A DNA stretch of 64,000 bases from an uncultured Eggerthella sp. (GCA_937998355.1 CALLDI010000011.1:124001-188000), one strand, 5' to 3'; shown: positions 35,641-44,747, counted from the stretch's first letter. A program made the numbers and translations. Notes: generated by a model not told the origin, from the letters alone.

Positions 35641-38307
35641 ATGAGAGTTGCGCTTGTCGGTAACCCGAATTGTGGTAAGACGACGTTATTCAACGCACTC
35701 ACTGGCGCCAACCAGTACGTTGGTAACTGGCCCGGCGTTACGGTAGAGAAGAAGAGCGGTAAGCTCAAGGCGGATAAGGCGGTCGAGATCGTCGACCTTC
35801 CTGGCATCTATTCGCTTTCCCCGTATACCCTCGAGGAGGTCATTGCTCGTGACTTCCTCATCAAAGAACATCCCGATGCCATCCTGAACATCATCGATGG
35901 CACGAATCTCGAGCGTAATCTGTACCTCACCACTCAGCTGGTCGAAATGGGCATCCCGGTCGTGGTCGCGGTCAACATGATGGACGCAGTGCGCAAGCGC
36001 GGCGACCAGATCAACGTTACGGCGCTCGAAGAGAAGCTCAGCTGCCCGGTCGTCGAGATCTCGGCACTGAAGAACGAAGGCATCGACCAGGTGGTCAATT
36101 GCCTCACCACCATCCCTCAGACCGTCGGCATCGAAGCCATGGCTTACAGCCGTGAGGTCGAAGACGCGATCACCGAGATCATCGAGCGCCTTGAAGGTAG
36201 CCTCGAATACGCCTACACCGACCTGAAGCGCGAAAAGGAAGGCGACATCGATCAGGTTCCTGCGCATCTTCATCGTTTTTATGCGATCAAGCTGCTCGAA
36301 AAGGACGAGAAGATCCGCGCGAGCCTGAAGAACCCGCCTAACGTTTCCGATATCGTCGAGCGCATCGAAAAGCACTTCGACGACGATACCGAGAGCGTCA
36401 TCACCAACGAGCGCTACACCTGGATCTCTTCGATCATGCACAGCGTTCGTACGCTGGGTGACGAAGACGGTCTCACCACCTCCGACAAGATCGACCGCGT
36501 GGTCACCAATCGTTTCTTGGCGTTGCCAATCTTCGTCATCGTCATGTTCCTCGTCTACTACATCTCCGTTTCCACGGTTGGTACGTTCGCGACCGACTGG
36601 GCTAACGACGGTGTCTTCGGCGATGGCTGGTTCCTCGGTGCCGGCGGCGATGAATACGCCGAGGTCGCTGATGAATTCGACGAGGCGAGCGAGAACGTCG
36701 CTGCCTTCGATGAGGCTGCGATCGAAGAAGGCCTCGATCCTGAGTCCGATAACTTCCTTTTCGAAGCTGAAGAAGCGGGCATCATAGGCACCTATGAGTC
36801 ATTCGACGACGAAACAGGCGAGAACGAGCTCGTCGAAGTCGATGCTGCCACCTATGAAGAGTCGCTCGACATCATCGCTCCGTACGCGGGTGACGCTGAT
36901 GCGATCGCTGCTTTCGAGCTGGCTGCCGCCAACGAAGGCCTCGATCCTGAATCCGAGACCTTCATCGAAGATGCTGAAGAAGCAGGCATCATGGCTGAGT
37001 ACACCAAGGTCGACGAGGAAACGGGCGACAATGTCACGCAGATCGTCGATGCTGCCGTCTATGCCGCTGAAGTGGAAGGTGGCGCTCCTGATCCGGCTGA
37101 GTACGGTATCTGGGTTCCCGGTATCCCTGTGCTCGCTGAAGAGGGCCTCGCTGCCATCGGCGCAGCAGATTGGCTGACCGCTCTCATCCTCGACGGTATC
37201 ATCGCTGGTGTTGGTGCGGTCCTGGGCTTCATCCCACAGATGCTCGTCCTCTTCCTGCTCCTCGCATTCCTCGAGAGCTGCGGTTACATGTCCCGTATCG
37301 CGTTCATCCTCGACCGTATCTTCCGTCGCTTCGGCCTGTCCGGTAAGTCCTTCGTGCCGATCCTCATCGGTACCGGCTGCGGCGTGCCTGGCGTCATGGC
37401 ATCTCGTACCATCGAGAATCAGAACGACCGTCGTATGACCGTCATGACCACCACGTTCATTCCGTGCGGCGCTAAGTTGCCCATCATCGCGCTGTTCGCA
37501 GCAGCGGTCTTCGGTGGCGTCTGGTGGGTCGCACCTTCTGCCTACTTCCTCGGCATCGCCGCGATCCTCTGCACGGGCATCGCGATGAAGAAGACCCGTT
37601 TCTTCGCAGGCGATCCTGCTCCGTTCATCATGGAGCTGCCGGCATACCATATGCCGACCGTTGGTGCAGTGCTGCGCAGCATGTGGGAGCGTGCATGGTC
37701 CTTCATCAAGAAGGCAGGTACCATCATCCTGCTCGCTTGTATCCTCGTTTGGTTCATCTCCTCCTATGGTGTCGTCGACGGTACGTTCATGGCTGTTGAA
37801 GACCAGAACGATTCCATCCTCGCAGTGCTCGGCACGCTCATCTGCTGGATCTTCAATCCGCTCGGATGGGGCGACTGGCAGGCGGCTTCCGCTACCGTTA
37901 CGGGCCTCATCGCGAAGGAGAACGTCGTCGGTACGCTCGGCATCCTCTACGATGGCGATGCTGGTTGGTACGCGAACGTTCAGGCAGCATTCACACCGCT
38001 CGTCGCGTACTCGTTCCTCGCATTCAACTTGCTCTGCGCTCCTTGCTTCGCTGCGATGGGTGCCATCAAGCGCGAGATGAACAACCGCAAGTGGTTCTGG
38101 GCGGCTATCGGCTATCAGTGCGGTCTCGCCTGGGTCGTGGCGCTCTGGATCTACCAGATCGGTGGTCTGATCATGGGCGAGGTCACCTTCGGTGTCTTCT
38201 CGGTCATCGCGATCCTGCTGGCTGCGGCGTTCATCTATCTGTTGTTCAGAAAGAACAAGTACCGCGGCAAGAGTGAGAGCGTCACTTCGGTCGCTGCTGA
38301 GGGCTAA
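35641..38307 (+). CDS. feoB: Ferrous iron transporter FeoB with duplicated acidic insert
   Basis: 888 residues. N-terminal G domain: G1 GNPNCGKTTLFN, G2/G3 VEKKSGKL and DLPGIYSL, G4 NMMD, followed by the guanine-dissociation-inhibitor helices (to about 275). Membrane segments start near residue 295. After the first helix comes a large acidic insert (about residues 324-490) with two similar 69-residue units (GLDPES..., EEAGI..., DDETGEN or DEETGDN). The core continues with GVGAVLGFIPQMLVLF, the Gate motif GTGCGVPGVMASR and the C-terminal Gate half. Typical FeoB proteins are 600-770 residues. The insert should face outside and may gather cations. Confidence 0.93.
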   Translation: MRVALVGNPNCGKTTLFNALTGANQYVGNWPGVTVEKKSGKLKADKAVEIVDLPGIYSLSPYTLEEVIARDFLIKEHPDAILNIIDGTNLERNLYLTTQLVEMGIPVVVAVNMMDAVRKRGDQINVTALEEKLSCPVVEISALKNEGIDQVVNCLTTIPQTVGIEAMAYSREVEDAITEIIERLEGSLEYAYTDLKREKEGDIDQVPAHLHRFYAIKLLEKDEKIRASLKNPPNVSDIVERIEKHFDDDTESVITNERYTWISSIMHSVRTLGDEDGLTTSDKIDRVVTNRFLALPIFVIVMFLVYYISVSTVGTFATDWANDGVFGDGWFLGAGGDEYAEVADEFDEASENVAAFDEAAIEEGLDPESDNFLFEAEEAGIIGTYESFDDETGENELVEVDAATYEESLDIIAPYAGDADAIAAFELAAANEGLDPESETFIEDAEEAGIMAEYTKVDEETGDNVTQIVDAAVYAAEVEGGAPDPAEYGIWVPGIPVLAEEGLAAIGAADWLTALILDGIIAGVGAVLGFIPQMLVLFLLLAFLESCGYMSRIAFILDRIFRRFGLSGKSFVPILIGTGCGVPGVMASRTIENQNDRRMTVMTTTFIPCGAKLPIIALFAAAVFGGVWWVAPSAYFLGIAAILCTGIAMKKTRFFAGDPAPFIMELPAYHMPTVGAVLRSMWERAWSFIKKAGTIILLACILVWFISSYGVVDGTFMAVEDQNDSILAVLGTLICWIFNPLGWGDWQAASATVTGLIAKENVVGTLGILYDGDAGWYANVQAAFTPLVAYSFLAFNLLCAPCFAAMGAIKREMNNRKWFWAAIGYQCGLAWVVALWIYQIGGLIMGEVTFGVFSVIAILLAAAFIYLLFRKNKYRGKSESVTSVAAEG

Positions 38308-38325
38308 GCCGATAAGAGATTCGCT

Positions 38326-38355
38326 TCAGGGCTTCGGATCGATCTGGAGCCCTGA
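38326..38355. repeat. Inverted repeat after feoB
   Basis: TCAGGGCT (38326-38333) and AGCCCTGA (38348-38355) can form an eight-base-pair stem around a 14-base loop, shortly after the feoB stop. There is no T-tract, so termination is uncertain; it may protect the feoB message end. Confidence 0.45.
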
Positions 38356-38373
38356 GGTTGGAACTCGTAGGCT

Positions 38374-38392
38374 GCGTTTCTTAAAGAAACGC
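38374..38392. promoter_or_regulatory. Perfect 19-base palindrome before the small Cys-rich gene
   Basis: GCGTTTCTT-A-AAGAAACGC has nine-base arms around a single central base and lies 48 bases before the start of the small membrane protein gene. Such tight symmetry favours a dimeric regulator site over an RNA hairpin. It differs from the TAAGTTAAC boxes. Confidence 0.55.
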
Positions 38393-38439
38393 CCCGTCCA
38401 CCCTAAAACTGTTTATCTCGAAAGGAAGGGGGTTGGTCA

Positions 38440-38709
38440 ATGAATCTCGGAACCGCGATCGTATCGCTACTCCTCATAGCGGTCGTCGTCGCCATCATCA
38501 GAAGCCTCGTCAAAGATAGTCGTGCTGGCAAGAATGTTGGATGTGGAGGCTGCAAGTCGTGTGCACACTCAACCTCTTCTCAAAAAACTTCTCATGCGCA
38601 TGCAGGAACTTCATGCCCATCATGCAGCAGTGTCGACAAGATGTTGGCCGATATGGAAAAGTCCGTAGATACCTCCTCGGACGAACCCTCTTCCAAATCT
38701 TCGCACTAG
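38440..38709 (+). CDS. FeoB-associated Cys-rich membrane protein
   Basis: 89 residues. One N-terminal membrane helix (residues 4-22) is followed by a basic stretch and GCGGCKSCAH, then a His/Ser-rich part and SCPSCSS. This is the layout of the small Cys-rich proteins encoded next to feoB in many anaerobes. The Cys clusters may bind iron or an Fe-S cluster and help iron entry or regulation. Strong AAGGAAGGGGG site upstream. A terminator follows. Confidence 0.8.
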   Translation: MNLGTAIVSLLLIAVVVAIIRSLVKDSRAGKNVGCGGCKSCAHSTSSQKTSHAHAGTSCPSCSSVDKMLADMEKSVDTSSDEPSSKSSH

Positions 38710-38734
38710 TTTCTTTAGTGCTCGTTATTCCTTG

Positions 38735-38763
38735 CAAGAGCGTCGGGTCTCCCGGCGCTCTTG
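38735..38763 (+). terminator. Intrinsic terminator after the feo operon
   Basis: A 13-base-pair stem (38735-38747 with 38751-38763, one G.T pair) with a three-base loop is followed by a partial T-run (TGCGTTT). It lies between the feo cluster and the convergent methyltransferase gene, so it may serve both strands. Confidence 0.7.
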
Positions 38764-38851
38764 TGCGTTTGGGGACCGATCGTGCATGAGGGTGGCGTGA
38801 GGAAAGGAGCGCGAGTTGTTGCTCGAAGTACCCGTGCTCGCCAAACGAGAG

Positions 38852-40189
38852 CTACTGCTCGAAGATGCTCACGGTCTCGATGTGGTAGGTCTGCGGGAAG
38901 AGATCGACCGGGGTGGCTGAGGTAAGTCGATAGCCGGTCGCTTCGATGAGCGCGACGTCGCGCGCCCAAGTACTGGGGTTGCAGCTGACGTACGCGAAGC
39001 GCTTCGTGCCAGTGGCTGCGATGTCTTCTGGGACGCTCGGAGCGAGCCCGAGGCGTGGCGGGTCGACCACCAAGCCGTCCAGTTCACCGAGCGCAGGCAG
39101 CTCGCGCGCGGTATCTCCACCGATCACCTCAGCGAAGAGGTCGTTCAGTTCGAGGTTGCGACGCAGATCGCGCACGCTCGAAGCCTGCGATTCGACCGCG
39201 AACACCTCGCCGCAGTGTTCAGCCAAGGGCAGCGTGAAGGTGCCCGCTCCGCAGTAGAGATCGGCGCAATAGGATTCAGGACCAGTGGCAAGACCGTCTA
39301 GCACGAGCTCGATCATCGCTTCAGCTTGGGCGCTGTTCACCTGGAAGAAGCTCGGAGCGCTGACCTTGTACGAGAGGCCGAGCAGCTTCTCCTCCCAGTA
39401 TCCTTTACCTGCGAGCACTTCGACGCCCTTGATCTTGCGCGCTTTGCCCGGGTCTGCCATCACGCGTACGACGCTCGTTGCTTTCAGGCTGTCTTGCAGG
39501 ATCGAGGCGACGTGAGCGCGCGGGAATGCTCCAGGAGCGGTCCAGAGCGCGATCTCGGTCGACTTCGTGCGATCGCTCGTGCGCACGCCAACGCGAAAGA
39601 TGCCGAGGTCTTGGTTACCCTGTGCGTAACGCAGCGCGCCACGTAGGGCGGCGGGGGATTTCTCGATAGCCTTCGCTGCCACTGGGCAGCTTTTCGTTTC
39701 GACGATGTGATGCGAGCCAGGATGATGGAATCCGAGCTCGAATCGTCCGCTCTTCTCCTTGCTATAGGCGGCATGCAATTCGATCTTGTTGCGGTAGTTG
39801 AACTCTCGCTTCGATGCCACGGGCGCAGCGACGAGCTTTTCGGCGTTCGTGCGCTCCTTGCCGCCGATGCGAACGAGCTGTTCGACCACGTTCGCGCGTT
39901 TTGCGCGCAGCTGCTCTTCGTAGGCGACTTGCATCCACGGGCATCCGCCACATTGCGCGTAGAACGGGCAGCGAGGGGTCACGCGTGCAGGACTCGGTTC
40001 GACGATGTTCACGATGCGTGCCTCGCAATAGCGCTTCGCATCCTTGGTGATCTCGACCTCTACCACGTCTCCAGGAACGCCCTTTTCGACGAACACGGTT
40101 TTTCCAGAAACGAGCCGTCCAACGGCGTTGCTCCCTTGTGTTAGCCCAGTTAGTTCGACGATTTCGCTCACGGAGTAATCAACCCTCAT
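38852..40189 (-). CDS. rlmD: 23S rRNA uracil-C5 methyltransferase (RlmD/RumA family)
   Basis: 445 residues. An N-terminal TRAM domain is followed by cysteines in the CPFYAQCGGC pattern plus SCPVA, likely ligands for a 4Fe-4S cluster. Next comes a Rossmann methyltransferase with SAM motif ADLYCGAGTFTLPLA, VVDPPRLGL and the catalytic-Cys region YVSCNPSTWARD near the end. Family members make m5U in 23S rRNA (1939 or 747/1939), or m5U54 in tRNA. The exact site is not decidable here. The ATG at 40189 is preferred. A TTG at 40219 in the same frame lies in the promoter-like region. It diverges from tRNA-Arg. Confidence 0.88.
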   Translation of the reverse strand: MRVDYSVSEIVELTGLTQGSNAVGRLVSGKTVFVEKGVPGDVVEVEITKDAKRYCEARIVNIVEPSPARVTPRCPFYAQCGGCPWMQVAYEEQLRAKRANVVEQLVRIGGKERTNAEKLVAAPVASKREFNYRNKIELHAAYSKEKSGRFELGFHHPGSHHIVETKSCPVAAKAIEKSPAALRGALRYAQGNQDLGIFRVGVRTSDRTKSTEIALWTAPGAFPRAHVASILQDSLKATSVVRVMADPGKARKIKGVEVLAGKGYWEEKLLGLSYKVSAPSFFQVNSAQAEAMIELVLDGLATGPESYCADLYCGAGTFTLPLAEHCGEVFAVESQASSVRDLRRNLELNDLFAEVIGGDTARELPALGELDGLVVDPPRLGLAPSVPEDIAATGTKRFAYVSCNPSTWARDVALIEATGYRLTSATPVDLFPQTYHIETVSIFEQ

Positions 40190-40213
40190 ATCTAATGTAA
40201 CGCGCCTGTTGTT

Positions 40214-40242
40214 TTGCAAGTTTTATAATAACGTATAAAATC
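40214..40242. promoter_or_regulatory. A/T-rich divergent promoter region
   Basis: The 60 bases between the methyltransferase gene and tRNA-Arg include TTGCAA, TATAAT (40224-40229) and TATAAA (40234-40239) on the plus strand and TATTAT on the minus strand. Spacings are not ideal for any single pair, but this A/T-rich block very likely serves both divergent units. Confidence 0.45.
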
Positions 40243-40251
40243 AAACATAAT

Positions 40252-40327
40252 GCCCTCTTAGCTCAGGGGATAGAGCGTCTGCCTCCGGAGCAGAAAGTCG
40301 CAGGTTCGAATCCTGTAGAGGGCGCCA
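40252..40327 (+). tRNA. tRNA-Arg (anticodon CCG)
   Basis: Acceptor stem 40252-40258 with 40317-40323, all seven pairs Watson-Crick. The anticodon arm TCTGC/GCAGA encloses the loop CTCCGGA, giving anticodon CCG. The T-loop GGTTCGAAT is standard, and CCA is encoded at 40325-40327. Confidence 0.95.
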
Positions 40328-40416
40328 AGAATCGTCACAGAGTGCAGACTTACTCTGAAGACCAGCCTCTTCGAGGCGCTAAGAATAGAACGCTACCACC
40401 AGAAACGAGGAGCACT

Positions 40417-40956
40417 ATGGCACTGTACACACCAGGATACAAGCCCAACGGTCGCGAGGTCGCGGTCATCAAGACCTCTCAGGGCACGATCCGGGTCGAA
40501 CTCGATGGCAAGAACGCCCCGATTCATGTTGGTAATTTCGTCGAGCTCGCTCAAAAGGGCTTCTACGACGACTTGAAGTTCCATCGCTACGTTCCCGATT
40601 TCGTCATCCAAGGCGGAGATCCGAACACGCGCGATCTTGATTCCGAACAGGTGAAGGCCGCGGAGGGCAATCCGTTCGCGGGACTCGGTACGGGCGGCCC
40701 AGGCTACACCATCAAAGAGGAATTCTCCACTAACCCCAACAACAAGCATCTGGACGGTACGCTGGCCATGGCGCGCAGCCAGGATCCGAATTCCGCTGGC
40801 TCTCAGTTCTACCTCTGCTTGGGACCGCAGCCCTTCCTCGACTCGGGCTATACGGTCTTCGGTCAGACGGTCGATGGTCTCGATGTGGTCTCGAAACTGC
40901 GCGTGGGAGATGTCATCGAGACGATCATCATCGAGAACGCAGGTAGCAAGGCTTAA
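40417..40956 (+). CDS. Cyclophilin-type peptidyl-prolyl isomerase
   Basis: 179 residues, a single cyclophilin domain without signal peptide, so cytoplasmic. Blocks seen: GTIRVELDGKNAPIHVGNF, FHRYVPDFVIQGGDP with the catalytic Arg and Phe/Gln positions, GTLAMARSQDPNSAGSQFYLCLG and YTVFGQTVDGLDVVSKL. It catalyses proline cis-trans isomerisation in folding. ATG at 40417 has ACGAGGAG upstream. An earlier in-frame start adds a tail not found in the family. The TPR gene follows after two bases. Confidence 0.93.
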   Translation: MALYTPGYKPNGREVAVIKTSQGTIRVELDGKNAPIHVGNFVELAQKGFYDDLKFHRYVPDFVIQGGDPNTRDLDSEQVKAAEGNPFAGLGTGGPGYTIKEEFSTNPNNKHLDGTLAMARSQDPNSAGSQFYLCLGPQPFLDSGYTVFGQTVDGLDVVSKLRVGDVIETIIIENAGSKA

Positions 40957-40958
40957 CT

Positions 40959-42305
40959 ATGAACAATGATCTGTTTCAGCAGGCACGTACTGCCTACGTG
41001 GCGAAAGACTATGAGACCGCGCTCGCGGATTTCACCGATTGCCTGAAGGACTCTTCGGCAGGTCTCGCTCCGGGCGAGATCGGTCTTTTGTACCACCAGA
41101 TCGGCAACTGCCTGGTCAAATTGCACGATCCTAACGAAGCGGTGCATGCATATTCGCAGGCATTGCAGGATTCTGCCTACGATGCGCTCGGGTCGGTCGC
41201 CTACAACTTGGGCACCGTCTACGCTTCGCAGCTCGACTACGAAGATGCGATCCCGTTCTTCACCGAAGCGCTCGAAGATCCGAAATACAAGACGGGCTAC
41301 AAGGCTTACATGGGCTTGGGCAATGCATATCTAAAGCTGGGCAAGTCGGCCGAGGCGGGCGCGTCGTTTCGTTCCGCGGCGCTCGATGAAGCCAACCCCG
41401 ATCCCACCAAGGCGCTTCTGAACCTGGGCGTGTGCTTCATGGCGCTCAATCGCCCGATGGACGCCATCGCATCTTACGAAAGCGCGCTGCAGTTCGATAT
41501 GCCGTCCGATACGCGCAACAAGCTGTTCGCGAACATGGGTCAGGCTTACGTTGCCGCAGGCAAGATGGCCAAAGCGGTGAAGGCGTTCGAATCGGCGCTG
41601 GCCGACCAGACCTATGTCTTCAACGATGCTGCCAACGTCGATTACCAGCGCGCCATCCAGGCGGTAGCCTCGGGTAACGCTGAAGAAGAGCAGAAGCCCG
41701 AATCCGAAGCGAACGATCTTTCTGGTCTGGATGTTTCGGGCAGCGCGATCCCCTTCGATGTGCAGGAAAGCCACGAGCCGATCGCGGAGGCGGGCACGAT
41801 GGTGCTCTCGTCGAGCGATATCAACGAACAGGTCGATGCTTACGGCAATCCGGTCGACACCAACTTCTTCAATGCTAATGACGTGCGTCTGCAGGACTGG
41901 AGCAAGTCTGCTACGAAGAAGAAGCGTCGCAAGGGTGTCACGTTCGCGGTCGTCATCATCCTCATCGTGGTGATCCTGGGCGGCGGTGCGGCCTTCGCGC
42001 TCACGCAGGGCGTCGGCGTTCCTTCCAAACAGGATGTCATCGCCGAGCTCTTTGCCGATCCAACGAACGAAGAGGTCTATTCTTCCGACATCGATGACAC
42101 GCGTCGTTCGCGCATCGTGGATATGGTCGCACCTGGTTCGACCGTCACCGTGCTGGGCGAGAACAATGACCTCACCACTGCGAAGGTCTACGTGGATGCC
42201 ACGACGCCCGAAGGCGGAACGGTCCCTTACGAGATCAGTCTTGTGCGCGACGGCCTTGGTTGGAAGATCACGGGCGCCACGCTCTATTTCACCTCTCAAC
42301 ATTAA
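40959..42305 (+). CDS. TPR protein with one membrane helix and external domain
   Basis: 448 residues, no specific family known to me. Residues 1-215 hold five or six TPR-like helical pairs (for example AYNLGTVYASQLDYEDAIPFFTEAL and LLNLGVCFMALNRPMDAIASYESAL). An acidic linker follows, then a Lys/Arg stop signal and a membrane helix at about 326-348. The outside portion (about 350-448) looks like a small alpha/beta domain ending GLGWKITGATLYF, similar to NTF2-like lipoprotein tails. TPRs would be cytoplasmic, the end outside. It sits between a cyclophilin and ndk. An assembly or scaffold role is a guess. Confidence 0.75.
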   Translation: MNNDLFQQARTAYVAKDYETALADFTDCLKDSSAGLAPGEIGLLYHQIGNCLVKLHDPNEAVHAYSQALQDSAYDALGSVAYNLGTVYASQLDYEDAIPFFTEALEDPKYKTGYKAYMGLGNAYLKLGKSAEAGASFRSAALDEANPDPTKALLNLGVCFMALNRPMDAIASYESALQFDMPSDTRNKLFANMGQAYVAAGKMAKAVKAFESALADQTYVFNDAANVDYQRAIQAVASGNAEEEQKPESEANDLSGLDVSGSAIPFDVQESHEPIAEAGTMVLSSSDINEQVDAYGNPVDTNFFNANDVRLQDWSKSATKKKRRKGVTFAVVIILIVVILGGGAAFALTQGVGVPSKQDVIAELFADPTNEEVYSSDIDDTRRSRIVDMVAPGSTVTVLGENNDLTTAKVYVDATTPEGGTVPYEISLVRDGLGWKITGATLYFTSQH

Positions 42306-42330
42306 AAGCCTTGAACGAAAGGATTCATAC

Positions 42331-42735
42331 ATGGCAATGGAAAAGACCTACATCATGATCAAGCCCGACGGCGTTGCGAATGGCCACATCGGCGAGATCG
42401 TCAATCGCTTCGAGCGTGCTGGTCTGAAGATCGAGCGCATGGAGCTCGGCATGGTCACACCCGAGCAGGCAGCTGCCAACTACCAGGAGCATGAGGGTAA
42501 ACCATTCTACGATGGCCTCATCACCTACATCACCTCCGGTCCGGTCGTGAAGATGATCATCTCGGGCGATGGTGCAGTGCTCAAGTGCCGCTCGCTCATG
42601 GGAGCCACTAATCCAGCTGAGGCAGCACCTGGCACGATTCGTGGTGACTTTGGCCTGATTATGGACGAAAATGTAATCCACGGTTCCGATTCCGTCGAAT
42701 CGGCCGAACGTGAGATGGCGATCTTCTTCGCATAA
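42331..42735 (+). CDS. ndk: Nucleoside diphosphate kinase
   Basis: 134 residues, a normal length. It transfers phosphate between nucleoside di- and triphosphates through a phosphohistidine. Motifs: TYIMIKPDGVANGHIGEIVNRFE, the LMGATNPAEAAPGTIRGDFG block and NVIHGSDSVESAEREMAIFF with the catalytic His118-like residue. ATG at 42331 follows GAAAGGA. The longer frame upstream is a shadow inside the TPR gene. Confidence 0.96.
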   Translation: MAMEKTYIMIKPDGVANGHIGEIVNRFERAGLKIERMELGMVTPEQAAANYQEHEGKPFYDGLITYITSGPVVKMIISGDGAVLKCRSLMGATNPAEAAPGTIRGDFGLIMDENVIHGSDSVESAEREMAIFFA

Positions 42736-42798
42736 TCTCGCACTGCGCATCAGCGCGTGAACAGCGCTCGTGAGGCTGCCCTACGAAAGGAAGCGCAC

Positions 42799-43839
42799 AT
42801 GCTCTATCGGGTCATCGATGCAGACAAGCTTTCCTCGCTCGTTCGTGGTTTCATGAATGATTATGAAGTCATAGCCCCGGTCAAGAAGGACCAGGGCTAT
42901 GTTTTTGATATCATCCAAGACCCCGACGACGTGGCGTTCGACTGTACGACCACGCAAGTATCTCCTAAGAAGTTCTTCCTCCCATCGCACGAGGTCCTCA
43001 TGCGATTCGATGCAGAGGAGAACGAGGTCACCGATTTCGATCTCGAGATCAAGCCGCGCGTGCTGTTCGGCGTGCATCCCTGCGATATCAACGCGCTCAA
43101 TCGCCTGGATCTGGTGTACAAAGATTGCGCATACCCCGATCCCTATTACACGAAGCGTCGCGAGAACACGCTCATCGTCGGTATGGGCTGCATGCCCGGA
43201 CCGATGTGTTTCTGCAATCTGTGCGGCACTGATGAAGCGCGCATGGGAACAGATATGTTCTTGCAGAAGATCGGCGACAAATACCTGGTGTCCTTGGCGG
43301 GCGTCGAAGCATCGAGCGTGTTGGAGGCATCGTGCGACCCTAAGCACGCCACCGATGAAGATCGTCGCGAATTCCGTCGCGTGACGCGCGAGCGCGAAGA
43401 GGCGTTCAACACCGATATCCCGCACGTTCAAGAGGTCGCCATGATGATGGACGTGTTCCATCGCGATGAATTCTGGACCGAGATGGGGCAGCGTTGCCAG
43501 TCGTGCAGCGCCTGTTCAGCGGTCTGCCCGACGTGCTTCTGCTTCGATATCTACGACGAGCTCGACCCGGACGGCAAGCACGGTAGTCGTGTGCGCGTCT
43601 GGGATTCGTGCACGTCTCCTGAATTCGCTCTGGTGGCGGGCGGCCACAACTTCCGCGATACCAATCGCAAGCGCGTGCGCCACCGTTTCTATCATAAGCT
43701 CAACGGTTTTACGGGAAGTCATGACTATCAGCTCTGCGTGGGTTGCGGGCGTTGCGTGTACGCATGTAAGGCGAACATCAACCCGATCGAGGTGCTGAAG
43801 TTCTTCGACAGAAAGGGAGCCGAAGACCATGGAGAGTAA
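42799..43839 (+). CDS. hydB: Group-3 [NiFe] hydrogenase, iron-sulfur beta subunit
   Basis: 346 residues. Resembles the 4Fe-4S beta subunit of sulfhydrogenases (HydB/AsrA type). The N-terminal part has SPKKFFLPSHEVLM and the GVHPCDINAL block with CFCNLCG. Two ferredoxin-like cluster sites follow: CQSCSACSAVCPTC and CVGCGRCVYACKANINP. It passes electrons between the FAD subunit and the hydrogenase core. ATG at 42799 follows AAAGGAAG. No clear promoter in the short gap after ndk, so readthrough from ndk is possible. Overlaps the gamma gene by 11 bases. Confidence 0.87.
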   Translation: MLYRVIDADKLSSLVRGFMNDYEVIAPVKKDQGYVFDIIQDPDDVAFDCTTTQVSPKKFFLPSHEVLMRFDAEENEVTDFDLEIKPRVLFGVHPCDINALNRLDLVYKDCAYPDPYYTKRRENTLIVGMGCMPGPMCFCNLCGTDEARMGTDMFLQKIGDKYLVSLAGVEASSVLEASCDPKHATDEDRREFRRVTREREEAFNTDIPHVQEVAMMMDVFHRDEFWTEMGQRCQSCSACSAVCPTCFCFDIYDELDPDGKHGSRVRVWDSCTSPEFALVAGGHNFRDTNRKRVRHRFYHKLNGFTGSHDYQLCVGCGRCVYACKANINPIEVLKFFDRKGAEDHGE

Positions 43840-44746
43840 ACGTCGCACCGCTCCCACCACGCTCGAGGTGAAGGGGCGCTACAACTACACTGCTGCCCTC
43901 GACGGCGCGGAGATGATGGCGGCGAACCCTTATCGGCCGTGGTCTGCGCGCATCACGTCCATCACGCCGCTCACGGAGAAAGAAACGCTCTTCGAGATGC
44001 GCCTGATCGACGATCGCATTCGCGATGCGTTCCATCATCACCCGGGTCAGTTCGTCTGCGTCAGCGTCTTCGGCGTAGGGGAGGTGCCCATCTCCATCTC
44101 GAGCTCTCCTTCGAAGAGTGGCTTCATCGAGATCTGCGTCCGTCGTGCGGGTGAAGTGACCAAGGCACTGCACAACATGCAGTGCGGCGATATCGTCGGC
44201 CTTCGTGGTCCGTATGGTCATCCGTTCCCGTTCGAGGATATGAAGGGCCACGATATCTTGCTGGTGGCGGGCGGTCTCGGCATCGCGCCGTTGCGTTCGC
44301 TCATCAATAACATCCACGACGAGCGTTCCGAATTCGGCAAGGTCACGATCATCTATGGATCGCGCGCGCCCGAAGAGATCATGTTCCGCGAACAGTTCGA
44401 GATGTGGAACCATCGTCCCGATTTCGATTTCTACCTCACCATCGACAAGCCTCATCCCGATTGGAGTGGCAACGTGGGCATGGTCACCGAGGCGTTCAAA
44501 ACGTTGGAGGTCGACCCCGACAACACATTTGGCGCGATCTGCGGGCCACCGGTCATGTATCGCTTCGTCGTCGAGGAGATGGCGAAGAAGGGCATCAGCT
44601 ACGATCGCATCTTCATGTCGTTCGAGCGCCACATGAAGTGCGGCATGGGACGCTGCGGGCACTGTCAGATCGGACATCAGTACGTGTGCTTCGATGGCCC
44701 GGTCTTCAATTACTGGGAAGCCAAGAACATCCAGGGGTCGATGTAG
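43829..44746 (+). CDS. hydG: Group-3 [NiFe] hydrogenase, FAD/NAD(P)-binding gamma subunit
   Basis: 305 residues of the ferredoxin-NADP reductase type. A FAD-binding barrel (HHPGQFVCVSVFGVGEVPISISSSP) is followed by the NAD(P) domain (LLVAGGLGIAPLRSLIN, then GPPVMYRFVVEEM) and a C-terminal 2Fe-2S site CGMGRCGHCQIG..VC. This matches the gamma subunit of bifunctional NAD(P)H hydrogenases and sulfhydrogenases. It links H2 to NAD(P). Start overlaps the end of the beta gene. The delta gene follows after one base. Confidence 0.87.
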   Translation: MESKRRTAPTTLEVKGRYNYTAALDGAEMMAANPYRPWSARITSITPLTEKETLFEMRLIDDRIRDAFHHHPGQFVCVSVFGVGEVPISISSSPSKSGFIEICVRRAGEVTKALHNMQCGDIVGLRGPYGHPFPFEDMKGHDILLVAGGLGIAPLRSLINNIHDERSEFGKVTIIYGSRAPEEIMFREQFEMWNHRPDFDFYLTIDKPHPDWSGNVGMVTEAFKTLEVDPDNTFGAICGPPVMYRFVVEEMAKKGISYDRIFMSFERHMKCGMGRCGHCQIGHQYVCFDGPVFNYWEAKNIQGSM

Positions 44747-44747
44747 C

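Noticed and set aside
41986..42330. Long N-terminal extension of nucleoside diphosphate kinase
   Set aside because: Overlaps the TPR gene out of frame. Ndk has a fixed start and the ATG at 42331 has a good ribosome site.
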